Source: Kushneria indalinina DSM 14324 (GTDB taxonomy: Bacteria; Pseudomonadota; Gammaproteobacteria; Pseudomonadales; Halomonadaceae). From it: 64,000 nt of DNA. Under the pieces are notes generated by a model. It worked only from the letters and a program-made list of their open reading frames with translations. It was not told the DNA's origin and searched no databases. This document shows positions 52,491 through 61,370 of the stretch, piece after piece (the stretch's first letter is position 1; each line of letters opens with the position of its first letter). The DNA lies in assembly GCF_003385845.1 (NCBI RefSeq), contig NZ_QRDJ01000007.1:337380-401379 (forward strand), read 5' to 3'. Both the position numbers and the translations under genes were made by a program.

Positions 52491-53564
52491 TCACATGACC
52501 GGATCGCCCTGCTGCTCCTTCCCGCCCAGCTCATAGGGTCGGAACCTCACCACTTCCTGACCAATGATGTCGTTGATCTCCAGGAACACCGACTGCAGCG
52601 GGTCCAGTTCATTGGCAACGAACACGCGCGCCGCTTTCTCGATGTCACCGAACCCGCCCGTGTTGTTCGGGATGATCCCCATCAGCTGCGGCGGTACCCG
52701 GTGGCCGGCCAGCGTGTCATCGCGGGTGATGTTCTTGATCCCCGCGAACTCGTCTTTCGCCGCGACCTCCGAGATCGGGATAATCTGAACGCCGTCTTTC
52801 TTGCCTCCAGGCGAATGCAGGAAAAGATTGCGGAAATTGCCAACGCCCTTCGAATTCTTGAGCGCGTCCCGCATGGCATCGATGTCTTCCTGATTCTGCG
52901 CGGCATCGCTGACGTACATCACAAAGCCCGCATGGCTGCCGTTCAGGTAGTAGCGCCGGCGAAACAGCGTGGCGTTTTCATTCAGCATGATCGACTGCAG
53001 CGCGCCCATGTAGTCCGGCACGCCATAGATCTCCTGATTGATGTCCGGCTCGATCAGATGAATCATCGAATCGCGCTCGAACTCGACCGGCTGCTGCCAG
53101 TTGCTCACCCACCAGAAATGCCCCTCCTCGGTACCGCGTCGCACATATTTGGCCCGCGCCGGGCGCAGCCCGATCAGACGCCCCAGACGACCATAGACCC
53201 GTTCGATATACGCATTGCCGAACACCAGATAATCAGTGACCAGCTCGCGGAACGCCTGCCGGCCCAGCAATGGATGCGGGATAAAGCTGCGCGTCAGGAT
53301 GTTGCGCTTCACCTGCAGCCCGCTGCCGTGGTGCGCCGTCGCCCGGTACATTTTCGCCAGTGCCGCCAGATCCACCGGCGGCTCATACCAGCGGGCGTTG
53401 GCCATCCAGCAGCCGGTATAGAGGAAATCGGCCAGATCGGTGACAGGCACCGGCTCGCCGAAGGTAAACGCCTCGGGTCTCGCCGGGGCGGGTGACGGTG
53501 CTGCACCCTGCGGCTCGAACTGCGCATACATGCGATGGCGTGGCTTTGCGGTCTCTGCGGTCAT
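52491..53564 (-). CDS. Q: phage portal protein (P2 Q family)
   Basis: 357 residues, near the P2 gpQ length (344). PBSX/P2-type portal pattern: FTFGEPVPV near residue 32, ALAKMYRATAHHGSGLQVKRN near 70, FGNAYIERV near 114, and FRRRYYLNGSHAGFVMYVSD near 200. It forms the ring at the capsid vertex through which DNA enters. Its start overlaps P by 4 bases. The tail end is short and charged. Confidence 0.94.
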   Translation of the reverse strand: MTAETAKPRHRMYAQFEPQGAAPSPAPARPEAFTFGEPVPVTDLADFLYTGCWMANARWYEPPVDLAALAKMYRATAHHGSGLQVKRNILTRSFIPHPLLGRQAFRELVTDYLVFGNAYIERVYGRLGRLIGLRPARAKYVRRGTEEGHFWWVSNWQQPVEFERDSMIHLIEPDINQEIYGVPDYMGALQSIMLNENATLFRRRYYLNGSHAGFVMYVSDAAQNQEDIDAMRDALKNSKGVGNFRNLFLHSPGGKKDGVQIIPISEVAAKDEFAGIKNITRDDTLAGHRVPPQLMGIIPNNTGGFGDIEKAARVFVANELDPLQSVFLEINDIIGQEVVRFRPYELGGKEQQGDPVM

Positions 53565-55387
53565 CCGTAAATCTCCATGATCGAGCCACCGCGCTCGCCC
53601 TCGGCGAGGACGTCGATGGGCTCATTGCTAAGGGCGTGCATGGTGGCCCACGCCAGATCGGCGTGGCCGGTCTGGCCATTGCGGCCAGCGGCATACGTGA
53701 ACTGCCGACCGCTTGCGGTCAGCTCGCGTCGGATCGCGGTAAACGACTGCGCGATGATCGTGTCGCGGGCGTCAAATTCCAGGCGACCGCGGTCGATGAT
53801 GTGCTGCGCCTGACGAACCAGCGCAGATTTACTGTCAGGGGTGTAGCGGTGTCGGGTGACGCGCGGGAACCATTTCGCGACCAGCTGCGCCACCGCGTCG
53901 CCCATCCCGTTGGTATCAATGCCGATGTACTGGACGTTATAGCGTCGGGCCACTTCGCGGATGTACTCGGCCTGCGCCTCATAGTCGTGGCCCTTGAGGC
54001 GGTGCTGCTCAAGAATCCGGTGCCGGTCGTTGCGGTTTTTGGCCGGGGCCAGCACGATCAGGCCGGCGCCGTCGCTGCCCTCACCCTCGCCCGCCGGGTC
54101 ATAACCAATCCACACCGGCTGATCACCGAACGGACGCTGCGCGAACGGCTTCCAGTCACGCCAGATATCCCAGCTATCGACCATGCAGCGCTGCATGCTC
54201 ATCATCGGGAACGCTGACTGACTGTCGTCGACGAACTCGCACATAAGCAGGTTCGCGAATTCATCATCGCTGTACTCCAGGCGCAGCTGATCGATGTCGA
54301 ACAGATCACAGCCACCGGCCATCGCATCCTGAATCGTAACGATCTGGCGCCACTGGCCATCGGCACACCGGGCACCACCGGCCAACGCCGAATGGCTGAC
54401 ATCGATCTCGACCTTCTCGCCTTTCTTGCGGCGCTTGTTGAACCGCTCGCCGGTCCAGAACGGATACGCCTCATGAGCCACAGATGAAGGCGTGCTGAAA
54501 TAGGTCTGCTTCCATTTCTTGTGCATCGCCATGCCGGACGTGACCTTGCGGAACTGCTCAAAGCCACCGATCCAGAAATACTCATCCAGGTACGTGTCGC
54601 CGTTGTAACCCTGCGCCGTCTTGGCGTTCGTGCCGAGGAAATGAAGTTTTGCCCCATTGGCCAGCACGATGGGGTCGCCCTTTAATTCCACGCCCGTCGT
54701 TTCTTTGACGAACTGCACGATGTAGTTGCGGAAGATGTGAGCCTGCGCCTTGCTCGCTGACATGAAAATCTTGTTCTTGCCCGTCTCCACCGCATCGGCG
54801 ATGGCCTCGCGGGCAAAAAACCACGTCGCGCCGATCTGGCGGGACTTGAGCAGGTTGCGAATGCGCTCATGCTGGCCGGCCCGGTACCAGTGGCGCTGGT
54901 ACTCGAACAGCGACGCCTCGAACGCTTCCACGATCTGGATCACGCCCTCATCGCCGACATCATTGCGCGCCGGCTTGCGCTTTTCGCCGGCGTTGCGTCG
55001 CTCGATGTTCGGATTGAGGTCGCCTTCCTTGCCGCTTTCCTCGAACTTGTGAACCCGAGCCAGCCGCTCGATCTGCCGGCCCAGCAGGTCGATCTCTTTG
55101 AAGTCTTTCCCCTCTTTCTGCTCTTTCGAGATCAGCATCACCAGCCGCGCCTCTAATGCGCCCTCGACGCGCTGGGTCGATGTCGCCTCATCCCACTTAT
55201 CGCGGGCTTTCCAGCTGCTGATGGTATTAGGGGAGAGGTTCAGAAATTCAGCGATGCGCCCGACGCGCCACCCCATCCAATAGAGATGGCGCGCGGAGAG
55301 TTTCGCGGCGTCCGGGCTGTCCAGCGCCGCGTCGATTTCAGCGGGATTAAGTGGGTTTGCAGTCATGGTCTGGCCGTCGGTTGTCAT
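53561..55387 (-). CDS. P: phage terminase large (ATPase) subunit (P2 P family)
   Basis: About 608 residues (P2 gpP is 590). It has an N-terminal helix-turn-helix (YWMGWRVGRIAEFLNLSPNTISSWK near 30-55) and an ATPase core with LKSRQIGATWFFARE and the acidic Walker-B-like DTYLDEYFWI. The nuclease-like C-terminal half has GYDPAGEGEGSD and IDTNGMGDAVAQL. It packages DNA with gpM. The start is uncertain: ATG at 55387, ATG at 55366 and GTG at 55429 are in frame and none has a good ribosome site. First gene of the leftward operon. Confidence 0.92.
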   Translation of the reverse strand: MTTDGQTMTANPLNPAEIDAALDSPDAAKLSARHLYWMGWRVGRIAEFLNLSPNTISSWKARDKWDEATSTQRVEGALEARLVMLISKEQKEGKDFKEIDLLGRQIERLARVHKFEESGKEGDLNPNIERRNAGEKRKPARNDVGDEGVIQIVEAFEASLFEYQRHWYRAGQHERIRNLLKSRQIGATWFFAREAIADAVETGKNKIFMSASKAQAHIFRNYIVQFVKETTGVELKGDPIVLANGAKLHFLGTNAKTAQGYNGDTYLDEYFWIGGFEQFRKVTSGMAMHKKWKQTYFSTPSSVAHEAYPFWTGERFNKRRKKGEKVEIDVSHSALAGGARCADGQWRQIVTIQDAMAGGCDLFDIDQLRLEYSDDEFANLLMCEFVDDSQSAFPMMSMQRCMVDSWDIWRDWKPFAQRPFGDQPVWIGYDPAGEGEGSDGAGLIVLAPAKNRNDRHRILEQHRLKGHDYEAQAEYIREVARRYNVQYIGIDTNGMGDAVAQLVAKWFPRVTRHRYTPDSKSALVRQAQHIIDRGRLEFDARDTIIAQSFTAIRRELTASGRQFTYAAGRNGQTGHADLAWATMHALSNEPIDVLAEGERGGSIMEIYG

Positions 55388-55433
55388 GCGGCCAGCGTAC
55401 CGACGTGCCGGGTGCCTATATCGGGGCACGGCT

Positions 55434-55457
55434 TGTAACGCCCACTTTTACAACGCC
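55434..55457. promoter_or_regulatory. Ogr-type late promoter element between P and O
   Basis: A dyad TGTAA-N9-TTACA (55434-55452) is followed by ACGCC. The word from TGTAACGCCC to CAACGCC recurs once, at 61811-61834, before gene V. In P2, late promoters lie exactly at P/O and before V and have a TGT-N12-ACA dyad bound by the activator Ogr. Here the gap from TGT to ACA is 13. It probably drives P-Q leftward and O onward rightward. Confidence 0.7.
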
Positions 55458-55533
55458 AGCGCGTTGAGCCGGCGGCGATCTGCGCGGAACCTGACGCCCA
55501 TACAGTACCTGTTCAGTTCCCGAGGATTACTCA

Positions 55534-56358
55534 ATGCCCTGGCATCGCATCGCAACAGAAGGCGCCACCACCGACGGTCGCAAGATCGAGCGCAAATGGC
55601 TCGAACAGATGGCCGCCAATTTCAATCCCGAGAAGTACGGCTGCCGCATCAACCTTGAACACATCAAGGGCATTCTGCCGGATAGCCCCTTCAAGGCTTA
55701 CGGCGATGTCGTAGGGCTGAAAACCGAGGAAAACGACGAGGGCAAGCTGCAGCTTTTCGCCGATCTCGACCCAACCGACGAACTGAAAGCGATGAACAAG
55801 GCGCGCCAGAAGGTCTACACGTCGATGGAAATCGAACCGGATTTCTCGGATACCGGCGAGGCCTATCTGGTCGGGCTGGCCGTTACTGACTCGCCGGCAT
55901 CGCTGGGCACCTCAATGCTGCAGTTCAGCGCCGGCGCTGGGGCTGACTCACCGCTGACCAGTCGCAAGCGGCGCCCCGAAAACCTGTTCAGCGAGGCGGT
56001 CGAGGTCGACTTTACCGCCGGCATTGATGATCCCGAGCCCGAGCACAGCAAAGGCCCGTCCCTTTCCGAGCGCGTCAAAGCGATGTTCGCCCAGCACCGC
56101 AACAAGACCTCCGGCGATTTCGCCGCCATGCGCGATGACCTCGAAAAAACCATGGGCATGTTCGTGCAGGAAAACGCTGACCTGCGCACCGAGCTGGCAA
56201 AACGCCCCAGCGCGGAGCAGTTCAACGAGCTGAAAACGGCCCACGAACAGCTTAAGACCGCGCATGACGAGCTGTACGCCACGCTCGACAAGACGCCCCG
56301 TTACAAGTCCCGCACGCCTGCCACCGGCGGCAACGGCTCCATCGAAACCGACTGCTAA
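55534..56358 (+). CDS. O: capsid scaffolding protease (P2 O family)
   Basis: 274 residues (P2 gpO 284). The N-terminal half is the serine protease: Asp14 (TTDGRK), His43 (NLEHIKG) and Ser96 (VYTSMEIEPDF) fit the catalytic Asp-His-Ser of gpO. The C-terminal half (about 160-260) is a helical scaffold segment (MRDDLEKTMGMFVQ, then QLKTAHDELYATL). It guides capsid assembly and cuts itself and gpN. CGAGGA lies upstream. First gene of the rightward late operon. Confidence 0.92.
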   Translation: MPWHRIATEGATTDGRKIERKWLEQMAANFNPEKYGCRINLEHIKGILPDSPFKAYGDVVGLKTEENDEGKLQLFADLDPTDELKAMNKARQKVYTSMEIEPDFSDTGEAYLVGLAVTDSPASLGTSMLQFSAGAGADSPLTSRKRRPENLFSEAVEVDFTAGIDDPEPEHSKGPSLSERVKAMFAQHRNKTSGDFAAMRDDLEKTMGMFVQENADLRTELAKRPSAEQFNELKTAHEQLKTAHDELYATLDKTPRYKSRTPATGGNGSIETDC

Positions 56359-56369
56359 GAGACGCTTAC

Positions 56370-57398
56370 ATGCGCACAACTACCCGTAAACAGTTCAACC
56401 AGTACGCCCAGCGTCTCGCATCGCTCAACGGTGCCGAAAACGCGTTCTCATCGTTCGACATCGACCCGAGCGTGCAGCAGACGCTGGAAACCAAGATTCA
56501 GGAATCCAGCCAGTTCCTGACCCGCGTCAACATGACCGGCGTGCGCGATCTGGTCGGCGAAAAGCTTGAGCTGGGTATCACCACCCCTATCGCCGGGCGT
56601 ACCGATGTCAGCCAGCGCGATCGTAACCCCATCGATCCCACCGGTCTGGAAAAGCACGACTACCGCTGCGAATCGACCGAGTTCGATACGGCTCTGCCGT
56701 GGGCCAAGCTCGATGCCTGGGCAAAGTTCCCCGATTTTCAGGCCCGTGTGCGCGACGCCATCATCCGGCAGCAGGCGCTGGATCGCATGATGATCGGGTT
56801 CAACGGTGTCCGCGCCGACAAGCAGACCGACCGCGCGAAAAACCCGCTGCTGCAGGACGTCAACATCGGCTGGCTGCAGCAGTATCGTGCCCACGCCGCT
56901 GCCCGCGTCATCAACGGCACGACGCTGGGCAAGGGTCACGAGTTCCAGAATATCGACGCCCTGATCTATGAGGCCGTCAATTCGCTGATCGAACCCTGGT
57001 ACCGCGACAGCACTGATCTGGTCGCCATCGTCGGACGCTCGCTGATGACCGAGAAATACCTGCCCAAGATCAACGAGCATGAAAAGCCGACCGAATCGCT
57101 CGCCCTCGACATGATCATGGCCCAGAAGCGCATGGGCGGTCTGAACGCCCTACAGGCACCGTTCATGCCTGATGGCACGGTGTTCATCACTTCAATGGAA
57201 AACCTGTCGATCTACTGGCAAGAGGGCTCGCGCCGTCGCTATCTGAAGGACAAGCCGGAGCGCAAGCGCGTCGAGAACTACGAATCCAGCAACGATGCCT
57301 ACGTCATCGAGGATTACGGGTTCGGCTGTCTCCTTGAGGGCATCACCCATGCAGATGCCCCCGAGACTGAAACCACCGACACCACCGCCGGGGCATAA
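56370..57398 (+). CDS. N: major capsid protein precursor (P2 N family)
   Basis: 342 residues (P2 gpN 357). Family blocks: the N-terminal FNQYAQRLASLNG, then DRNPIDPTGLEKHDYRCE near 85, WAKLDAWAKFPDFQARVRD near 115, MMIGFNGVRADKQTDR near 145 and RRRYLKDKPERKRVENYES near 295. It forms the icosahedral shell and is trimmed at its N-terminus by gpO. It follows O by 11 bases. Confidence 0.95.
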   Translation: MRTTTRKQFNQYAQRLASLNGAENAFSSFDIDPSVQQTLETKIQESSQFLTRVNMTGVRDLVGEKLELGITTPIAGRTDVSQRDRNPIDPTGLEKHDYRCESTEFDTALPWAKLDAWAKFPDFQARVRDAIIRQQALDRMMIGFNGVRADKQTDRAKNPLLQDVNIGWLQQYRAHAAARVINGTTLGKGHEFQNIDALIYEAVNSLIEPWYRDSTDLVAIVGRSLMTEKYLPKINEHEKPTESLALDMIMAQKRMGGLNALQAPFMPDGTVFITSMENLSIYWQEGSRRRYLKDKPERKRVENYESSNDAYVIEDYGFGCLLEGITHADAPETETTDTTAGA

Positions 57399-57400
57399 CC

Positions 57401-58126
57401 ATGGTCAGCTCGCTGCGTAAACACTACGAGCGCATCACCGCCGCGCAAGCGGCGGCGGATGCCGGTGATGAGGTCATGCACGGCGACGCCTACCACCTCA
57501 TGCAGGCCCAGCTCTGGGAAGACTATCGCCGACTCAAGTCGGTGCAGTCGGTCGAGCGCAAGATCGAGATCAAGCGCGAGATCCTGCCGAACTACTCGGA
57601 ATACGTCGCCGGCGTGCTGGAGGCCGGCCGCGGTGCCGAGGACGAGGTGCTGATGCGCATCATGCTGTGGCGCATCGACGTGGGCGACATCACCGGCGCC
57701 CTGCCGATTGCCCGCTACGCCATGCAGCACCAGCTCGATCCGGGCGAGCAGTTCCAGCGCTCGACGCCTGCGATCCTCGCCGAGGAATCCGCCGATCAGG
57801 CGCTGGCGCTCACTGATGACGATGATTCGCTGCTCGAAGCCCTGATCGAGATCAATGAACTGATCGAAGGTCGCGACATGCACGACCAGATCCGCGCCAA
57901 GCTGCACAAGGCCATCGGCAACGGCTACCGCGCATGCGGTGATATGCCCGATGCCCTGACCCACTACCAGCGCGCGTTCGAGTTGAACGACCGTGTCGGC
58001 GTCAAGCAGGACATCGATCGCATCGGCAAAGCGCTCAAAAAGCAGGCAGAAGAAGCCGGCCAGCAGGATCAGGCAGCCCAGCCCGATCAGCCGGACCCGC
58101 AACCCAACAACGCCCAGCCGGGCTAA
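57401..58126 (+). CDS. M: terminase endonuclease (small) subunit (P2 M family)
   Basis: 241 residues (P2 gpM 247). The pattern DYRRLKSVQSVERKIEIKREILPNY near 45, followed by VLMRIMLWRIDVGDI near 82, fits gpM. The C-terminus is Gln/Pro/Asp-rich. It cuts DNA at cos and works with gpP. It begins 2 bases after N. The gap to L holds a hairpin. Confidence 0.92.
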   Translation: MVSSLRKHYERITAAQAAADAGDEVMHGDAYHLMQAQLWEDYRRLKSVQSVERKIEIKREILPNYSEYVAGVLEAGRGAEDEVLMRIMLWRIDVGDITGALPIARYAMQHQLDPGEQFQRSTPAILAEESADQALALTDDDDSLLEALIEINELIEGRDMHDQIRAKLHKAIGNGYRACGDMPDALTHYQRAFELNDRVGVKQDIDRIGKALKKQAEEAGQQDQAAQPDQPDPQPNNAQPG

Positions 58127-58146
58127 CCGAGTCGACCCGCGACGTC

Positions 58147-58207
58147 CAGGGGGCACGGTGATAACGCAGGGCCAAGCGCCTATCGCCGCATCACCGTCCA
58201 CCCCCTG
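58147..58207 (+). other. long interrupted hairpin between M and L
   Basis: Arms CAGGGGG and ACGGTGAT at 58147-58162 pair with ATCACCGT and CCCCCTG at 58190-58207, with a small internal loop. The 27-base top has a further short GGC/GCC pairing. No T tract, so it is not a simple terminator. Confidence 0.6.
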
Positions 58208-58237
58208 TATTAACGGGATAAAAACCGAGGTGACGCC

Positions 58238-58708
58238 ATGAGCAGTTTCGCCCCCACCGGCAACGCCAGCGCCCGCGCCGCCGAGCCCATCGTCAATAAC
58301 GGCTTTTGGCCGACCATCGACCCCGCTGAATTCCGAGACGCCCGCCGCATCGACGGCACCGTCACGCCCCCGCGTGTGCAGGATGCCCTGCTGACTGCCA
58401 TGGCCACCGTCAATCGCGTGCTGCGCCACTGGCAGACGACGCAGATCGACGCCGGCCATCAGCAGGTGCAGGACGTACCGACCCCGCGCTGGCACCCGCC
58501 GGGCGTTTATCTCGCCCTCTACCGCCGCGCCGTCTATGCCACCGCACATGCCGCTATCGCCGAGGCGTACCGCGACTATGACGCCACGGCCAGCACCCGC
58601 GACCGGGGCGACCTGCAGGAGTACGCCGGCGAAAGCTATCGACGCGATGCGTCCTGGGCGATCAGCGAGATCATGGATCGGCCCCACGTCACGGTCGAGC
58701 TGATCTGA
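58238..58708 (+). CDS. L: head completion/stabilisation protein (P2 L family)
   Basis: 156 residues (P2 gpL 169). The family signature NNGFWPTIDPAEFRDARRIDGTVT near residue 22 is clear, followed by LLTAMATVNRVLRHW. It seals the portal and prepares it for tail joining. CGAGGTG lies upstream of the ATG. The stop overlaps the X start by one base. Confidence 0.92.
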   Translation: MSSFAPTGNASARAAEPIVNNGFWPTIDPAEFRDARRIDGTVTPPRVQDALLTAMATVNRVLRHWQTTQIDAGHQQVQDVPTPRWHPPGVYLALYRRAVYATAHAAIAEAYRDYDATASTRDRGDLQEYAGESYRRDASWAISEIMDRPHVTVELI

Positions 58709-58917
58709 TGGCCAGAACCGTGCGCGCCCAGCAAAACGACACCCTCGATCACATTTGCTACCGACATTACGGGCGCACTGATGGCGTGATCGAAAGAGTA
58801 TTCAAGGCAAACCCCGGTCTCTGTGACCTCGGCCCGATCCTGCCCATGGGCACCGCCGTCACGCTGCCGGACATCAATACACAACCGAGCCGCACACGCG
58901 TGCAGCTCTGGGACTGA
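58708..58917 (+). CDS. X: tail protein X (P2 X family)
   Basis: 69 residues, matching the P2 gpX length (67). It has a LysM-like pattern (DTLDHICYRHYGRTDGVIERVFKANPGL), typical of gpX, which probably acts in tail assembly or peptidoglycan contact. It begins on the last base of L (TGATG). Confidence 0.9.
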   Translation: MARTVRAQQNDTLDHICYRHYGRTDGVIERVFKANPGLCDLGPILPMGTAVTLPDINTQPSRTRVQLWD

Positions 58918-58929
58918 GCCGAGATCACT

Positions 58930-59283
58930 ATGGCCGAACCATCCACCACCGCAGTCGCCGCCGGTACCGCCGGGCTAACGCTGGCCAGCCTCATGATCGG
59001 GCTGGATGTCAGCGCCCTGATCGGCGCATTCGCCGGTGCCTCGCTGTTCGTCGTTAGCGCGCGCGAACTATCGATCCTCGAGCGCCTGATCTATCTGCTG
59101 ATTTCGATTCTGATGGGGTATCTGGTCGGGCCGACGCTCGCCCGGCACTTCTGGCCCAGCTGGGACACCACCGCCCTGCCCGCATTTCTCACCGCCGTGG
59201 CCGTCGTCACATTCAGTCTGCGCGTGATCGAGGGCGTCAAATCGCTGGATATCAGCCGACTATTTCCGGGAGGCCGAAAATGA
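58930..59283 (+). CDS. putative holin 1 (phage membrane protein)
   Basis: 117 residues with about three to four hydrophobic segments (8-24, 30-50, 55-72, 85-105). It occupies the place of P2 gpY (93 residues). The sequence has no direct P2 Y signature, but small membrane proteins before the endolysin in P2-like phages of this group are annotated as holins or antiholins. Its stop overlaps the next gene by 4 bases. Confidence 0.7.
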   Translation: MAEPSTTAVAAGTAGLTLASLMIGLDVSALIGAFAGASLFVVSARELSILERLIYLLISILMGYLVGPTLARHFWPSWDTTALPAFLTAVAVVTFSLRVIEGVKSLDISRLFPGGRK

Positions 59284-59615
59284 GCCCGTTTTTCCTGCTG
59301 CCCCTGCCCGAGGACTACGCATGGATGATGGTGCAGCCCCAGCAGCTGCCCACCATCCTCACGCTCATCATCGCGCTGGCCATCTGCGGCCGGCTGCTCA
59401 CCTACCGCCGCCATGGCGCCCGTTTCCGGCGGCGCATTTCGTGGCTGGCCTATGGCCTGTTCGTGGGTAGCGGCACGCTCGCCATCCAGATTCTGGCCGG
59501 GCGTTATATCGCCCTGCCCATCAGCTGGTCGTTTGTGATTCTGCTCGGCGTCTGCGCCGTGCTGGTCTACCGCGCCCGCGGCAACGTCGCGCACATCGTG
59601 AGGGTCAACGCATGA
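59280..59615 (+). CDS. putative holin 2 (three-helix phage membrane protein)
   Basis: 111 residues with membrane segments near 22-38, 55-72 and 78-96. The periplasmic or cytosolic loop RRHGARFRRRISW is highly basic. It fits the 3-TM phage holin superfamily found just before GH108 endolysins. With the preceding gene it gives two adjacent holin-like proteins, perhaps holin and antiholin. It overlaps its neighbours by 4 bases on each side. Confidence 0.75.
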   Translation: MSPFFLLPLPEDYAWMMVQPQQLPTILTLIIALAICGRLLTYRRHGARFRRRISWLAYGLFVGSGTLAIQILAGRYIALPISWSFVILLGVCAVLVYRARGNVAHIVRVNA

Positions 59616-60103
59616 CATTCGAAAAAGCATTCGAGCGCCTGATCGGTCACGAAGGCGGCTACGTCAACCACCCGGATGACCCGGGCGGCGCCACCAAATG
59701 GGGCATCACCCAGCGCACAGCGCGGGAGGCCGGCTATCACGGCGACATGCGCGACCTAACCCGTGACCGTGCCCGCGAGATCTACCTGACCGGCTACTGG
59801 CTGCGCGCCAAGTGCGATCAGTACCACGGCGCCATCGGCTATCAGCTGTTCGACATCGCCGTAAACAGCGGCATCGGCAACGCGATCCGCATGCTGCAGC
59901 GCGCGGCAGGCGTCGCTGATGACGGCATCATCGGTCCCGTCACGCTCGCGGCCATCAACGCCCATGACCCGCTGGCCCTGATCGTGCTGCTCAACGCCGA
60001 GCGGCAGGCGTTTTATACCCGCCTCTCAACGTGGGAAACGTTCGGCAAGGGCTGGTCGCGGCGCGTCGCCGAAAACCTGCGCTACGCGGTGGGCGATACG
60101 TGA
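59612..60103 (+). CDS. GH108-family endolysin
   Basis: 163 residues. It breaks peptidoglycan at lysis. GH108 motif EGGYVNHPDDPGGATKWGIT near residue 13 includes the catalytic Glu14; a C-terminal peptidoglycan-binding-type half (MLQRAAGVADDGIIGPVT) follows. There is no signal peptide, so release depends on the holins. It replaces P2 gpK. It overlaps the holin by 4 bases and the Rz gene by 4. Confidence 0.93.
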   Translation: MTFEKAFERLIGHEGGYVNHPDDPGGATKWGITQRTAREAGYHGDMRDLTRDRAREIYLTGYWLRAKCDQYHGAIGYQLFDIAVNSGIGNAIRMLQRAAGVADDGIIGPVTLAAINAHDPLALIVLLNAERQAFYTRLSTWETFGKGWSRRVAENLRYAVGDT

Positions 60104-60534
60104 ACCGCCTCATCATCAGCGGCGTCCTGATCGCCGGGCTGACTCTCGGCGGCTGGGCGCTCTGGCAGCGCGGCAACGCCGCGAGCGAACGCGCCGACCG
60201 GATCGCCCAGCAGCGCGACACGGCACAGCAGGAAAGCCAGCAGCGTCAGCTGGTCATTAATGCCCTGTGGGACAACGCCCGCCGCCTCGAATCCCAGCGC
60301 CGTGCGCTCGCCGATCAGCAGACCGAGCTGGCCCGCACCGCTTCAAGCCGCCTCGAACAAATCAGGGAGATCCAACGTGAAAACGACGAGATCCGCGAAT
60401 GGGCCGGCACTCGCCTGCCTTCTGATGTTATCCGGCTGCGCCAGCGCCCCGCCGTCACCGGCGCCGACGCTTATCGTCAATCAGTGCGCGACCCCAGCGC
60501 CCTGCACCCTGCCGGCCAGTCACCCGGCCACTAA
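60100..60534 (+). CDS. Rz-like inner-membrane spanin (LysB type)
   Basis: 144 residues starting with GTG at 60100, which overlaps the endolysin stop as GTGA. One N-terminal membrane segment (about 5-24) is followed by a long helical coiled-coil region (ASERADRIAQQRDTAQQESQ to REIQRENDEIREW). The C-terminus is short and Pro-rich. This is the inner-membrane spanin partner, disrupting the outer membrane at lysis together with Rz1. Confidence 0.82.
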   Translation: MNRLIISGVLIAGLTLGGWALWQRGNAASERADRIAQQRDTAQQESQQRQLVINALWDNARRLESQRRALADQQTELARTASSRLEQIREIQRENDEIREWAGTRLPSDVIRLRQRPAVTGADAYRQSVRDPSALHPAGQSPGH

Positions 60535-60640
60535 CGGCGAACTGCACCTGCAGCTCGAACAGACCGAGAACGCCTGGGCGATGTGCGCCGCCGAAGTCGA
60601 CGCCGTCATCCAGTGCCACCAATCAAGCGGGAGCGAGTAA
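60377..60640 (+). CDS. Rz1-like outer-membrane lipoprotein (embedded in Rz, other frame)
   Basis: 87 residues starting with GTG at 60377, with AGGGAG 7 bases upstream. It begins inside Rz in a different frame and continues past it. The N-terminal signal ends in a lipobox LMLSGC, so the Cys is lipidated and the protein goes to the outer membrane. The mature part is Pro-rich, typical of Rz1. This embedded arrangement is the lambda/P2 LysC pattern. Confidence 0.85.
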   Translation: MKTTRSANGPALACLLMLSGCASAPPSPAPTLIVNQCATPAPCTLPASHPATNGELHLQLEQTENAWAMCAAEVDAVIQCHQSSGSE

Positions 60641-60642
60641 TC

Positions 60643-60894
60643 ATGCTGGGCTATCTGACGCAGGAAAAAGCGCTGTCGCTGGGGCTGACCCACCACGCCA
60701 GACTCTATGGCCTGATCCCCTGCTACGTGGGGGGTATTCGATCCGGCATGCTGCTGCTTGAGTTCAAACACCCGGCGCTGGCCATGGTCAAGGTGGCTCT
60801 TGATCCGCTGTACATGCTGGCCTGCTGGGTATCCGGGCGCGAACAGATGATTGGCATCCAAAGGAAAGGGCCGATCAGGAGAAAGCGGGCATGA
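60643..60894 (+). CDS. small phage protein of unknown function
   Basis: 83 residues from ATG at 60643 with GCGGGAG upstream; the longer in-frame reading lies in Rz1. Sequence features: LTQEKALSLGLTHHARLYG, then GGIRSGMLLLEFKHP and a basic end (KGPIRRKRA). No family recognised. It lies between the spanins and gene R with a 4-base overlap, so it belongs to the late operon. Confidence 0.65.
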   Translation: MLGYLTQEKALSLGLTHHARLYGLIPCYVGGIRSGMLLLEFKHPALAMVKVALDPLYMLACWVSGREQMIGIQRKGPIRRKRA

Positions 60895-61370
60895 AAAAAC
60901 TGACCGCCCTGCGCCAGTACCTGCTCGACGCCATCCCGCATCTGCAGCGCGATCCCGATCAGCTGCTGACGTTCGTCGAGGACGGCACCATCGAATTTGC
61001 CCCGGGGCCCAACCTGTCACACGGCTACACGTTTACGGCGCAAATCGTCCTGACCGATTTCGCCGACGACCTCGATACCGTAATGATCCCGCTGCTGGAT
61101 TGGCTCGCTGTCTATCAGCCCGATTTAATACCCGCCGAGGCGTTAAAATTTGAGGCTGAAATTCTTAACAATGACGCCGTCGATCTCGCCCTGCGCGTCC
61201 AGATCACCGAGCGCGTCGTCGCCAAAAAGAATTGCGACACCGGCCAGATCAATATCAGCCACCGCATGCCGCGCTTTGACATCGAGACCTGCGGCCCGCG
61301 CCGTTGGCAGCTCATGGCCAATGATCGGCATCTGAGCGACTACGTCGAGCCGGAGGGTGCCGATGGCTGA
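60891..61370 (+). CDS. R: tail completion protein (P2 R family)
   Basis: 159 residues (P2 gpR 155). The N-terminal LTALRQYLLDAIPHLQRDPDQLLTFVEDG is the family signature; the centre has FTAQIVLTDFADD and LLDWLAVYQPDL. It caps the tail tube end before head joining. It overlaps S by 8 bases. Confidence 0.92.
   Translation: MKKLTALRQYLLDAIPHLQRDPDQLLTFVEDGTIEFAPGPNLSHGYTFTAQIVLTDFADDLDTVMIPLLDWLAVYQPDLIPAEALKFEAEILNNDAVDLALRVQITERVVAKKNCDTGQINISHRMPRFDIETCGPRRWQLMANDRHLSDYVEPEGADG

Noticed and set aside
52034-52498. 154-codon rightward frame at the prophage end
   Set aside because: Low-complexity Arg/Lys/Ala composition, crosses the Q-P terminator, no domain; this is where cos and att signals are expected.
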